Assembly: GCA_963698395.1 (NCBI GenBank)
Contig: CAVOQQ010000004.1
Coordinates: forward strand, 248,001 to 312,000
DNA length: 64,000 nucleotides
Direction of reading: 5' to 3'
Source: JBBQUN01 sp963698395
GTDB taxonomy: Bacteria > Actinomycetota > Acidimicrobiia > Acidimicrobiales > SZUA-35
Part shown: piece by piece, positions 43,273 to 53,422 of the stretch
How the letters are laid out: every line of letters begins with the position of its first letter
Position numbering within the stretch: position 1 is the first letter of the stretch
Position numbers and translations under genes: made by a program
The notes under the pieces: model-generated
What the model was told of the DNA's origin: nothing
Seen by the model: the letters and a program-made list of their open reading frames with translations, nothing else
The model's database searches: none

Positions 43273-46184
43273 GCGTCCTCCAGCCGTACCATCGTGGCCA
43301 AGGCGTCATCGTCGAGTTTGGCGAACCAGGACTCGCCGCCGCCGATCACTCGGTCGGCGAGGGCACGCTTGGCATCGAGCAGTTCGGCCACGCGATCTTC
43401 GACCGTGCCTTCGGTGATGAGCCGGTGCACCGTGACGGCGCGATGCTGACCGATGCGGTAGGCGCGATCGGTTGCCTGGTCTTCCACGGCGGGGTTCCAC
43501 CATCGGTCGAAGTGGACGACCTGGGTTGCCTGGGTCAGGTTGAGCCCGGTGCCACCGGCCCGCAACGAGAGCAGCAGCACTCCGAGCTCTCCGGCCTGGA
43601 AGCGGTCGACCAGGACCTGACGAGCGGTTGGCGACAACCCGCCGTGGAGGAGTCCGGTCTCGATGCCCCGTTCATGAAGGTGGACCGCCAACAGCTCGGC
43701 CATGGCGACGTACTGGGTGAAGACCAGGGTCGCCTCGTCGTTGGCGGCCGCAGCGTCGAGGAGACGATCGAGCGCCTCGAGCTTTCCCGATCGGTCGGCA
43801 AGCGGACCGGTCTGGCTCAGGTAGTGCGCCGGGTGATTCGTGATCTGTTTGAGCGCGGTCAAGAGCTTGAGCACCAGACCCTGCCGGACGAGGCCTTCGT
43901 TGGCCGCGACGTCGGCCAACACCTCTTCGGTGGTGGCCCGGTAGAGCGACGCCTGTTCGGCGGTGAGGGGCACGATGACGTTGCGCTCGATCTTTGCGGG
44001 GAGTTCGGGCGCGATACCGGGATCGGTCTTGCGTCGCCGCAGGAGGAACGGGGCGGTGATGGTCGACAGCCGCCAGGTTGCCTGACGGTCGTTGTCTCGC
44101 TCGATGGGGAGTGCGACCTCGCGTTTGAAGCGGTCGAGTGGCCCGAGCAGGCCCGGCACCGAGAAGTCGATCAAGGCCCAGAGCTCGGCGAGTTGGTTCT
44201 CGATCGGTGTGCCGGTGACGGCGAATCGAGCGTTCGAACGGAGCCCGCGAATGGCCCGGGCCGATCGGGAGCGGGCGTTCTTGATCTGCTGGGCCTCGTC
44301 GGCGACCACGAGGTCGAAGTGCAGCGACGCAAGATGCGCTGCATCGGATCGGACCACGCCGTAGGTGGTGACCACGATGTCGTTGGGCCGAAGGTCGTCG
44401 AGCGTGCGCTGAGCCCCGTGGTAACGGCGAACGCGGGCGGAGGGAACGAACCGGGCGGCCTCACGTTCCCAGTTCGCCATCAGCGAAGTGGGGCAGACCA
44501 CGAGGGTGGGGCCGCCGCGTTTGGCGTGCAACGCCAACACCTGGATGGTCTTGCCCAGCCCCATGTCGTCGGCCAGGACGCCACCCAGGTGGTTGTCGGC
44601 GAGATTCGCCATCCACGCCAGGCCCTGGCGCTGATAGGGCCGAAGCGTGGCGTGGAGGCCGACGGGTTCGGGCTCTTCGGCGAGCTCGCCTGGATGCGTG
44701 GGCGAGAGCGCGGCCAGCAGCGATCCGAGCTCGCCCTCGATCCGTAGCTCGATCGGCTCGCTGCCCTCGGGTCCGTCAGGGTCTTGCCAGACGCCGGCCA
44801 GGCCGGCCGCCATGGTCTCGCCGAGCGTGAGCGATGGCGGTGGCTGGCGGAGCCGCTGGCGCAGCACCGCGTCGATGCGCACCCAGCGCCCACGAATGGG
44901 GACGACGCTGCGCTTCGCGAACGACAGGATCTCGAGTTCGGCGACCGTGAGCGGGATGCCGTCGAGCAGGTACTCCCAGTCGACGGCGAGCAACTCCTCG
45001 AGGTTGCCGATCGCCGGGCCGCCACCCTTGCCGCCGCTGGTGGCCACCAACCGGCGATCGAGTTTCGGGGCAACGAGGCTGGCGGGCCAGCGCACGTCGA
45101 TCCCGGCATCGGCGAGATCATCGAGCGAGTCGAGGAAGTCATCGAGGTCGTCGTCGGTGAACACCGCTTCGACCGGACGGGCCTCGTGCACCGAAGCGGC
45201 GAACAGGGGCGAGATCGACGCGGCCCGGCGCAGTCCGGCAAGGAGGTCGATCTCGGCCTGGTCGCCGAGCAGCCGCAACACCTCGGCCGGGGTGTCCCAC
45301 AGGTTGGCGGCATCGATCACGAGCGACGGATCTTGGCGGCTCCGCAATTGGAAGCGCAGGGTCCAGTGCTGCTTCGGCACCGCCTCTGGACCCGGCATCG
45401 ACTCGTCGGGCTCCGGTTCGAACAGCGTGGCGTCGGTGTCAGGTTCCTGGTCGTGTCGGAGGTCGTCGGGGACGCTCAGCTCGTCCGGAGGGTCGACGGT
45501 GACGGTGAAGACGGCCGCAGCGCAGTGTTCGGTGGCGATGTCGGACACCCACGGCCGCAGATGTGGCACTCGTGTGGGTTCGAGTTGGGCGAACAGGGGT
45601 GACGAGGCGACCGCGGCGGCGCCCGAGGAACGAACCATGCGATCGGCGATCGCGTCGTAGCAGGCGCGGATGGCGAACACCGGGTCGACGATGGTCTCGC
45701 GACCGCCAGACCGGGCCGGTTTGGCCGAGGGCACACAGTGGCCGAGGGCCGGTAGTGCGTCGGCGAGCTGCGTGACGAGTTGGTGATCGGCGGGATCGAG
45801 CGGATCGACCCGCCAGGCGTCCCACCCGTTGGCGCTGACCCAGGGAAGCAGGCGACCACGGGCGACGAGGCCGAGCCCGGACCGCAGGATGGCTCCCCAG
45901 ACCTTGACCGACCGGGTGGAGTCGGAGCGGACGGATCGGGAGCCGAGCACCTCGACGGCGTCGCGGATCGGCAGTCGGCGAGCGGTGACCGTGGTGGTGA
46001 GCGGGCCGGAGGGGAAGGGCACCACGAGTCGCAGATCGATGGGCTTGAACCGGCTCTCGGCCCGCTCCAACGGGAGACCCCCGATGTCGGCGGGATCCCA
46101 GAGCGCGAAGTACGACGCTCGAGGTGGGTCGAGCGGCACGAAGGTGGCCTCCCACAGCGGGTCGATGGTGTCGGTGGCCTCCAC
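43269..46184 (-). CDS. SNF2-family DNA helicase (left-hand pair)
   Basis: 971-residue DNA translocase. The N-terminal 450 residues are the bacterial SNF2-associated domain (DPPRASYFALWDPADIGG). The ATPase core begins LRPYQRQGLAWMANLADN, with Walker A LADDMGLGKTIQVLAL, Walker B LVVADEAQQIKNARS, motif III FAVTGTPIENQLAELWALID, and C-terminal motifs TLVFTQYVAMAELL, LLSLRAGGTGLNLTQATQVV and TDRAYRIGQHRAVTVHRL. Upstream of its SWIM partner, ATGA-coupled. A paralogue lies 2.6 kb away on the other strand. Confidence 0.93.
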   Translation of the reverse strand: MEATDTIDPLWEATFVPLDPPRASYFALWDPADIGGLPLERAESRFKPIDLRLVVPFPSGPLTTTVTARRLPIRDAVEVLGSRSVRSDSTRSVKVWGAILRSGLGLVARGRLLPWVSANGWDAWRVDPLDPADHQLVTQLADALPALGHCVPSAKPARSGGRETIVDPVFAIRACYDAIADRMVRSSGAAAVASSPLFAQLEPTRVPHLRPWVSDIATEHCAAAVFTVTVDPPDELSVPDDLRHDQEPDTDATLFEPEPDESMPGPEAVPKQHWTLRFQLRSRQDPSLVIDAANLWDTPAEVLRLLGDQAEIDLLAGLRRAASISPLFAASVHEARPVEAVFTDDDLDDFLDSLDDLADAGIDVRWPASLVAPKLDRRLVATSGGKGGGPAIGNLEELLAVDWEYLLDGIPLTVAELEILSFAKRSVVPIRGRWVRIDAVLRQRLRQPPPSLTLGETMAAGLAGVWQDPDGPEGSEPIELRIEGELGSLLAALSPTHPGELAEEPEPVGLHATLRPYQRQGLAWMANLADNHLGGVLADDMGLGKTIQVLALHAKRGGPTLVVCPTSLMANWEREAARFVPSARVRRYHGAQRTLDDLRPNDIVVTTYGVVRSDAAHLASLHFDLVVADEAQQIKNARSRSARAIRGLRSNARFAVTGTPIENQLAELWALIDFSVPGLLGPLDRFKREVALPIERDNDRQATWRLSTITAPFLLRRRKTDPGIAPELPAKIERNVIVPLTAEQASLYRATTEEVLADVAANEGLVRQGLVLKLLTALKQITNHPAHYLSQTGPLADRSGKLEALDRLLDAAAANDEATLVFTQYVAMAELLAVHLHERGIETGLLHGGLSPTARQVLVDRFQAGELGVLLLSLRAGGTGLNLTQATQVVHFDRWWNPAVEDQATDRAYRIGQHRAVTVHRLITEGTVEDRVAELLDAKRALADRVIGGGESWFAKLDDDALATMVRLEDA

Positions 46185-46360
46185 GAGGCCCCAGACTAGG
46201 GGAACACTCGTTCGCTTCGACGCAAAACGCTCGATCGGCCTGATCGGTCGAACACGGTTCCAGTCATCGATGAGTTGGTGTATGGTCGACGATCACGGCG
46301 TCGGCATTCTGCCCGCCGAGAAATCGGATCATCCACGGTCCGCAACTCATGGAGGGAAAC

Positions 46361-46627
46361 ATGAAGATCAAACGAGCGTTGGCTGTCGCGTGTGCCTGCA
46401 CGGTTCTGCCGTTCGCCGGGGCCGCCTGCGGCGATTCCTACGACCGCGCCGAGTTCATCGACGAGCTGGTGAGCCAGGGTGTCACCGAGGGCCAGGCGAC
46501 CTGCATCACCGATCGAGTCGAAGAGGAGATCGGCGTGGACCGGCTCAACTCTCGGGGCAGCCTGAGCGATGAGGAGACCGAGATCCTCACCGACGCCACC
46601 TTCGAGTGCGTGCTCGGCACCGAGTGA
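46361..46627 (+). CDS. small secreted lipoprotein-like protein
   Basis: 88 residues from ATG 46361. A signal peptide (MKIKRALAVACACTVLPFAG) is followed by AACGDSYDRAEF, where AACG is a plausible lipobox. The mature part has one module: F-x3-L-x4-GVTEGQATCITDRVEEE ... TDATFECVLG, with two Cys. The same module occurs twice in the lipoprotein at 60227. Function unknown; probably cell-envelope. Confidence 0.68.
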   Translation: MKIKRALAVACACTVLPFAGAACGDSYDRAEFIDELVSQGVTEGQATCITDRVEEEIGVDRLNSRGSLSDEETEILTDATFECVLGTE

Positions 46628-46784
46628 CGATCCGGTGACGGCGGAGCGACCGCCGGAGCAACTGTGGTAAGACGTTGTGGGTCGACGAGCACATCGTCGA
46701 CCAGCACGGCACAACGTGGGTCATGCCATGGTTCCCGGTGGTCGCCGCCAGCACTGAGCGGAACTCGCCGAGGTGGGAACAGTG

Positions 46785-46850
46785 TTGCCGGAGGCCAACG
46801 GGACGACACCGTTGCCGGAGGCCAACGGGACGACACCGTTGCCGGAGGCC
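46785..46850 (+). repeat. 27-bp tandem repeat, 2.4 copies
   Basis: The unit begins TTGCCGGAGGCCAACGGGAC and ends GACACCG. Copies start at 46785 and 46812, with a 12-bp partial at 46839. It runs into a 14-bp palindrome GCCGACCGGTCGGC at 46849-46862. It is non-coding, between the lipoprotein gene and the convergent DUF4214 gene stop. The rest of 46628-46869 shows nothing else. Confidence 0.85.
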
Positions 46851-46869
46851 GACCGGTCGGCCCGGCTGC

Positions 46870-48696
46870 CTACGGTTGGGTGCCGGTGCGGCGGATGTTC
46901 TCCGACGAGTCGACGAAGGCGTGCAGCATCGCATTGCGACTGGCGCCGTTGGCCAGTTGCTCACGCCAGTACGCGGCGCCCGCCGGGTCGGGCTGGCGAC
47001 CGAGCACGTTGCGATAGAGCTGGGCGATCGTGAGTTCGTCGTTCGGATCGACGCCGAACCGCAGCTCGTATTCTGCCGAGACGGCGAAGGCGTCGATCAT
47101 GGCGTCCAGTGAGAGGCCGTTGGTCTGCTGGCCTGCCCAATACCGATAGCCCGCTTGGTCGGGGAACCGTCCGAACACCGCACGGTAGAGACGAATGAGC
47201 TGCCCCGCCTCGGACGTCTGCGGCGCAGAGGTTCCGGTGGCGGCAACGGCTTCGGGTGACTGGGCGACGTCGACGACCAGCGCTGCGGGGCTCCTGGTCG
47301 GGCTGGCTGCGACGATCGCGACGATCTCGGCCACGGTGGCGTCTCGGCCGAGCACGCTCGACAATGCCCGGTCGACCACGGCCTCGGGGGTCATCGACGA
47401 GCTGAACCGGACCGAGGCTTCGGACGAACCGAGCAGACCGGCCGCAACCGACTCCAGCGACTCGCCGGCCACCATCCGACCGATCCAGAAGTCTCGGCCT
47501 GCGGTGTCGATCGGGCGACCGACGACCGCCAGGTAGAGCCGAGCGAGGCTGTCGACGAGTGGTCGGTCGCTCTCGACCCAAGGCAACGAGAGCGGATCGC
47601 GGACCCCGGTCGCCACTCGAACGAGCGGCCCATCGGCGGCACACACACCGCCGGTGCATTCGTCGATCGCGACGAGCACCGTCGACAGGTCGTCGCTGAT
47701 CTCGACCGGCGTCACTCGATCGGTGCTCGTGGCACCGGCGACCGCCCTGATGCTCGGCGCGCCCGAGCGCCGATCGATGATCTGCACCGTGGCAGCGTCG
47801 ACGTTCGAACGCTGGACGATCAACTCGCCGGTCGCCGAGATCTCGGCGGAGTCGTTGAGTTCGGTTCCGACCGGAACGATTCGGATGAGGCGGTCGGCCA
47901 TGGTGGTCTGATAGAGGTGCACGCCTTGGCTCACCCCGCCCACCACGGTGGCGTCGGTGATGAAGTACACCGAGTCTCCGTCGGGGGTCAGGGCTGCGTC
48001 GATGACGGGCAGGGCGGCGACGGTCACCTTCGTGAGGGTCGAGTCGACGACGTCGAAGACACCGAGCTGTATGGCCGAAGGATCGCTGCTGCGCGACACC
48101 AGGAGACGACCGCCGTCGTCGGACATCCCGATCGGCCGGAGGGCATCGCCCGCCTCGCCAGGCAGTCGGAGCAGTTCGTCGGTCGTGCGGTCGAGGCGGT
48201 AGAGGTCGAGTCCGGAGCCGTCACCGGCGGGGGTGCTGAACGCCAGGAAACGCCCATTGCCGGACAGGACGAGGTTCGAGATCGCCCGAGAGACCCGAGG
48301 GGTGACGACGCTCGACCCCCCGGCATCGATGACTCGCAGGGTCTGGGTGGCGTCGAGCGATGCGATGACCGACGCGTCAGAAGACACCGCAACCTCGATT
48401 GCCGGCCCACCCAGGGAGACCGACGGGCGACCCGACTCGTGTCGGACGAGTGCGTCCTCACCGTCGAGTTGGTCGTTCACGACCGCCACGGAACCGTCGG
48501 AACTCAGCCCATGCGGGCGGTCGCCGTCGTCGATCGCCCCCGCCGGGGTCGATGACACCACAAGGGTGGCCGTGAGAGCGAGGAGCCCCGCCACCGCCGC
48601 CTTCACCACATCGCCGCCGATCGACCCCGTGGTCGGATCTGACCGATCCGATCGGAACCCTCGGTGATTCGAACTCCGCGCCACTCCACTACGCAT
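46870..48696 (-). CDS. secreted beta-propeller protein with DUF4214 domains
   Basis: 608 residues from ATG 48696. A twin basic N-terminus and hydrophobic helix (VVKAAVAGLLALTATLVVSS, then TPAGAIDDG) form a signal peptide, giving a secreted protein. Residues about 60-370 repeat short strands such as GNGRFLAFSTPAGDGSGLDL and SDDGGRLLVSRSSDPSAIQL, a WD40/PD40-type propeller. The C-terminus has three DUF4214 modules: LARLYLAVVGRPIDTAGRDF, LIRLYRAVFGRFPDQAGYRY and IAQLYRNVLGRQPDPAGAAY, each followed by Y/F-W. DUF4214 occurs in large surface proteins; role unclear. Confidence 0.82.
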   Translation of the reverse strand: MRSGVARSSNHRGFRSDRSDPTTGSIGGDVVKAAVAGLLALTATLVVSSTPAGAIDDGDRPHGLSSDGSVAVVNDQLDGEDALVRHESGRPSVSLGGPAIEVAVSSDASVIASLDATQTLRVIDAGGSSVVTPRVSRAISNLVLSGNGRFLAFSTPAGDGSGLDLYRLDRTTDELLRLPGEAGDALRPIGMSDDGGRLLVSRSSDPSAIQLGVFDVVDSTLTKVTVAALPVIDAALTPDGDSVYFITDATVVGGVSQGVHLYQTTMADRLIRIVPVGTELNDSAEISATGELIVQRSNVDAATVQIIDRRSGAPSIRAVAGATSTDRVTPVEISDDLSTVLVAIDECTGGVCAADGPLVRVATGVRDPLSLPWVESDRPLVDSLARLYLAVVGRPIDTAGRDFWIGRMVAGESLESVAAGLLGSSEASVRFSSSMTPEAVVDRALSSVLGRDATVAEIVAIVAASPTRSPAALVVDVAQSPEAVAATGTSAPQTSEAGQLIRLYRAVFGRFPDQAGYRYWAGQQTNGLSLDAMIDAFAVSAEYELRFGVDPNDELTIAQLYRNVLGRQPDPAGAAYWREQLANGASRNAMLHAFVDSSENIRRTGTQP

Positions 48697-48827
48697 GCCA
48701 CACCCTCCATTGCCCAATGTGAGACTAGCCCGGCGAGAGCCATGACCCGCCAGGCCCGCCGCCGAGTTGCCCCGCAGCGAGAAGCCCGAAACCCGCAACG
48801 GGCGGCCCGCTGCCTAGCCTGGTCAGG

Positions 48828-51756
48828 ATGCGCGCCGTGACCGACCCAGTGGCAGACCTCTTCGGCACGGCTGGCATCGAGGCGACCTTCGTCTTGTCCG
48901 ATCCGCCGCGATCGAGCTGGATCGCGCTCTGGCACCCGAGCCAGCTCATCGGCGACACCGGCGCTTCGATCCGGCTCGCCCTGCCCATCGACGACCGGGT
49001 CGTTGCCTCCGACGCGGCCGTTCGCCGCATCTCGTTCTCCGACGCGATCGACGCGCTGGCGAACCTCGATCTCGAATCGGTCAGCGTCTCGGTTGCTGCG
49101 CTCGCAACGGCGGTCCGTTGGGCACTGGTCGAGATCGCCGGTGGCCGGATCCGACCGGGCCTGACTCCCAGCGGGCGCGACACCTGGCAGCTCGGCCCCC
49201 TGTCCGCGCACGCACGCACACAGTTCGAAGCGATTGCCGAGGCCTACCCGGCATCGGGTCGGGCGACCATCTCGCGGATGACGACCGACGCCGAAGGCCG
49301 GGACACGCCGATGATTCCCACGGGGCGCCATACCGTCGAGGCGATCGCCGATGCCGTCGCCGACACGATGGCCCGAACGAGCGCCTCGCCCCAAGCCGTC
49401 GGGCACGATGCCTTCGCCACCTCGCGACCGGTCACGATCGATGCTCGGGCGGCCATCGAGTCGTATCAAGGCCTGGCCGGAGATCGCGCCCCGCTGATCA
49501 CCATGAGACTCCGACCTCCGTCGCCGCTCGACGCCACCGGCGACTTCACCGCTTCGTTGGCCTTTCAGCATCGCGACGACCCCACCGTGGTGTTGCCCGT
49601 CGAGCGCGCTGTGGGAAGCGCCGCCACGTATTCGTGAACGCCTCTCCGCTGCCGAGACCGAGCTGATCTCCACCCTGCGCCGCGCCGCCAAGATCTGGCC
49701 GCCGATCACGCGGTTCCTCGAAACCGATCGTCCGAGCGAGCTCCTGGTCGACGACGACGAAGTCGACGAGCTCCTCGGTCCGATCGCCAACCGCCTCGGA
49801 GCGGTCGGCCTGTCGGTCCTGGCACCGAACGATCTCTTTGCCGCACTCTCGTTCCGTCCGGTCCTCGTCGGGGCGCCCACCTCGTTGAGTGGCTCTCGGC
49901 TCGACCTCGGGTCGCTCCTCGAGCTCCAGTGGGAAGGGTCGCTCGACGGACAGCAACTCACCGACACCGAACTGGCCGAACTGGCTCGCTCCAAGCGGTC
50001 CCTCATCCGCCTGCGGGGTCAGTGGATCAAGCTCGACGACCGCTCGATCATGCGCATGCGGGAGCGGAGGGCCGTCGCCGCCACGTCGGCAGTGGCCGCT
50101 GCGCTCGGGTCCGATCTCGTGATCGACGGCCACACCATCGACGTGTCCGACCTACGGCCGTTGCACGACCTCGCCCGACGATTGCGCTCGATCGAGTCGG
50201 TCGACCAGCTCCCACCCCCGGCGGCGCTCGAGGGAACCCTCCGCCCGTACCAGGAGCGGGGACTGGCGTGGCTCGACGAGATGGACCGCCTCGGTCTGGG
50301 CGGGATCCTGGCCGACGACATGGGCCTGGGCAAGACCGTGCAAGTCATCGCCCTGCACCTCACCCGGCTCGAGAGCGCCGACACCGATCGCCACAAGCCC
50401 ATGCTCGTGATCTGCCCGGCCTCGGTCGTCGGCAACTGGGAACGAGAGATCAAGCGCTTCGCCCCCATGGTGCGAGTCGTGCGATATCACGGCGCCACCC
50501 GCACCCTGCCCGACGACGGCGTGCGCCCGAGCGATGTCGTGCTCACCACCTACGGCGTCGCTCGCCGCGATCGATCGCTGCTGGCCGACACCGACTGGGG
50601 TGTGGTGATCACCGACGAGGCACAGGCGATCAAGAACCCCAATTCCCACACTGCCCGAGCCATGCGAGCCATCGGCCGACACTCGACTCGGATCGCGCTC
50701 ACCGGCACACCGGTGCAGAACCAACTCACCGACCTGTGGGCGATCCTCGATTGGACCACCCCGGGCCTTCTCGGCCCGCTCGACCGATTCCGCAGTGAGA
50801 TCGCCACGGCCATCGAGCGAGACCGAGACCCCGTCGAGGCCGAGCGCCTCAATCAGATCCTGCGTCCCTTCCTGTTGCGTCGACGCAAGACCGATCCCGA
50901 CATCGCTCCCGACCTCCCACCCAAGACCGAGACCAACGAGATCGTGCCGCTCACCGTCGAACAGGCGGCGCTCTATCGTGCGGTGGTCGACGAGACCATG
51001 GCCAACATCGCCGGGAGCGAGGGCTTCGCCCGGCGCGGCCTCGTGCTCGGTCTCGTCACGCGGCTCAAGCAGATCTGCAACCACCCGGCGCACTTCCTCG
51101 GCGAGACGGGTCCGCTGCCGCGCCGTTCGGGCAAGCTCACCGCCGCAACCGAGCTGCTCGAGGTCATTCGCGACGAATCCGATGCGGCGCTGGTGTTCAC
51201 GCAGTACGTCGCCATGGCCGAACTCCTCGACGCCTACTGGCAGCAACTCGGCTTCCGCACCCTCGTCCTCCACGGCGGGCTCTCACTGAACGAGCGAGAC
51301 AGCCGTGTGGCCGCCTTCCAGAACGGCGAGGCCGACGTCTTCATCATCTCGCTTCGCGCCGGCGGCGTCGGTCTCAACCTCACCGCGGCCACCCACGTCA
51401 TGCACTACGACCGCTGGTGGAATCCGGCAGTCGAGGACCAGGCGAGCGACCGGGCGTGGCGGATCGGACAGACCCGGCCGGTACAGATCCACCGGCTGGT
51501 GTGCGAAGGCACGATCGAAGACCGCATCGCCACCATGCTCGACGAGAAACGCGGGCTGGCCGACGCCGTGGTTGGCTCGGGTGAGGAGTGGATCTCGCAG
51601 CTCGGCGACGACGACCTCGCTCGTCTGGTCTCGCTCAGCGGCGACGCCTACAGCACCGATGGCGACAGCGATCTCGACGATGGCGACGACGAGAGCGACG
51701 GCGATGTCGACGATCGTGGCAACCGGTTTGCGATGGAGAGCGGGTCCCCGACATGA
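48828..51756 (+). CDS. SNF2-family DNA helicase (right-hand pair), +1 frameshift near 49611
   Basis: About 975 residues over two frames. The first part (MRAVTDPVADLFGTAGIEAT to VVLPVERA) reads from ATG 48828. Dropping one base near 49611 gives WEAPPRIRERLSAAETELIS and the long second frame. The core has LRPYQERGLAWLDEMDRLGL, Walker A LADDMGLGKTVQVIAL, Walker B VITDEAQAIKNPNS, and SDRAWRIGQTRPVQIHRL. The C-terminus ends in an acidic stretch rich in D/E. Paralogue of 43269-46184 but transcribed away from it. Coupled to its SWIM gene by ATGA. Confidence 0.9.
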
Positions 51757-52841
51757 CCGACACCAATCGACCGTCGGCGGTGTGGGGCCAGCGTTGGCTG
51801 GAGGCACTCGAGCGCGATCCGAGCTACGGGCTCGATGCGCTGTCGGTCGGCGAGCGCGTGGCACGGGCCCACGCCGAACCAGACGTCCACATTCGACCGG
51901 GAAGCGCCCAGGTCGCGGTCACCGCCGGGCCTCGACGCCGCTACCTCACCACGCTCCAGACCCCGGTGTTCGACGATTCGGTGTGGAACACGCTGCTCGA
52001 CCACGTTGCCAGCAGTCCAGCGCGGTCGGCTGCCCTCGCCGGCGGTACGCTCGATGCCGCGTTCGACGACGACCTGCGGGTGCTCGGCATCGAGCTGCTG
52101 CCGACACCGGGCGAGGTCACCACCTCCTGCGATTGCGCCGGTTGGTCGAGCCCGTGCAAGCACGTCGCCGGCGCGCTGGTTGCCGTCGCCGATGCGATCG
52201 ATGACGATCCGATGCTGTTGCTGGCGTTGCGCGGCCGCGATCGACAGGAGATCATCGCCGCACTCGAAGCCCGCCGACCCGACGCACGAGGCGGTGAGGG
52301 GATCGACGAGCTGGCCACCGCAGCGTGGCTGCGACCGCATCGGCCGCTGCCCGTCATCGCTCCCGGACCGATCGAGCCCGGCGCCACACCCACCTGGGGC
52401 GCTCCCCCGTCGACCGCTCCGTTCACTGCCGCCGGCCTCGGCTTCCTCGGCACCGACCTCATCCAGCGAGCGGCCGCCTTGATCGGGCGCGGCGAGCCGA
52501 GCTGGCTCGAGCTCGACCCGCTCAGCGACCTGGCACGACTGGCGCACGCCTTTCCCTCGGCAAAGGACCGCAAGCGGCTGGCCGAGAACTCCGGCGTCTC
52601 GGCGCGGCGAGCTCGGGCGCGAGCGGCAGCCTGGGAGATCAGCGGGAGTGTCGGGGTCAAGGCCCATGTGAGCCCGCTCGACACTCGCCGAGTCGCACCC
52701 GACACACAGCTGCGTCGGGTCGACCACGACGGCCGCTCCCAGTGGCTGCGATTCGAGAAACGCTCGGGCCGTTGGGTGCTGACGAACGGCCCGGCCGAAG
52801 ATCCCGAGACACTGTTGTCCGCCGACCCGATCGGCTACTGA
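51753..52841 (+). CDS. SWIM zinc-finger protein (right-hand pair)
   Basis: 362 residues from ATG 51753. The finger is TTSCDCAGWSSPCKHVAGAL. The N-terminal block (WGQRWLEALERDPSYGLDAL) and the C-terminal VDHDGRSQWLRFEKRSGRWV match the left-hand paralogue in layout. The start overlaps the stop of the SNF2 gene by four bases, as in the left-hand pair. It is followed by a convergent receiver protein. Confidence 0.85.
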   Translation: MTDTNRPSAVWGQRWLEALERDPSYGLDALSVGERVARAHAEPDVHIRPGSAQVAVTAGPRRRYLTTLQTPVFDDSVWNTLLDHVASSPARSAALAGGTLDAAFDDDLRVLGIELLPTPGEVTTSCDCAGWSSPCKHVAGALVAVADAIDDDPMLLLALRGRDRQEIIAALEARRPDARGGEGIDELATAAWLRPHRPLPVIAPGPIEPGATPTWGAPPSTAPFTAAGLGFLGTDLIQRAAALIGRGEPSWLELDPLSDLARLAHAFPSAKDRKRLAENSGVSARRARARAAAWEISGSVGVKAHVSPLDTRRVAPDTQLRRVDHDGRSQWLRFEKRSGRWVLTNGPAEDPETLLSADPIGY

Positions 52842-52872
52842 CCGACCGGCACCTCGGCCACGTCGTCCGCCT

Positions 52873-53322
52873 TCACGAGACGAGCGGCGTCGTGCCTCGG
52901 CCCGACCGGGCGAGCGCCTCGTTGATGATGTGCACCAGCGGCTCGCTCGATCGCCCCTTCGGCCAGAAGCGGTCGGCCCCGGCCGCCAGCGCGCTGACTT
53001 CGGCGACACGCGTCGACACCGCGCTGGTCGTGGCGGCACTGGTCACGATGATCACGAGATCGGCGTGTTCCGGTGCCGTTCGCAGTGCGCGGCACAGATC
53101 GAGCCCGCTCTCGTGCCGAAGGGCGAGGTCGACCACCACGACATCGGTCGCATCCTGTTCGAGCGCCACTCGAAGCCCAGGCCCGTCTGCTGCCAGACGG
53201 GCGCTGAACCCCGCGACCTGAAGAGCGTGAGCGAGATAGCGACGAAAGAGCGGGTCGCCATCGACGACGATCACGTCGACGGACGTTGGTGGTTGGCTCG
53301 GAGGCGAATCATGCGGAGGCAT
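52873..53322 (-). CDS. single-domain response regulator (receiver)
   Basis: 149 residues: an N-terminal proline-rich tail, then a receiver domain with VDVIVVDGDPLFRRYLAHAL, phospho-acceptor Asp in VVVVDLALRHESGLDL, and Lys in ADRFWPKGRSSE. The usual acidic pair is DG-D rather than DD. There is no output domain and no kinase nearby. It converges on the SWIM gene and is divergent from the methyltransferase. ATG 53322 is chosen. Confidence 0.8.
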   Translation of the reverse strand: MPPHDSPPSQPPTSVDVIVVDGDPLFRRYLAHALQVAGFSARLAADGPGLRVALEQDATDVVVVDLALRHESGLDLCRALRTAPEHADLVIIVTSAATTSAVSTRVAEVSALAAGADRFWPKGRSSEPLVHIINEALARSGRGTTPLVS

Positions 53323-53422
53323 CGAGAAGCGTTGTCGGCAGCATTCGCCGGTTTCTTGGGTCAAGTTTGGTTCAATCAACTACGGTGCGTCGGTCGCCCC
53401 GAAGCCGAGGGAACCGAGCTCC

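Noticed and set aside
46785..46850. CRISPR-like array
   Set aside because: Copies are directly adjacent with no spacers and there are only 2.4 of them. No cas genes are present.
15686..49611. Programmed +1 frameshifting at the five indel sites
   Set aside because: The local sequences (GTTC, GTCG, CCCGG, ATGGG, GCTG) share no slippery codon or stop context, and unrelated genes are affected. Sequence error is simpler.
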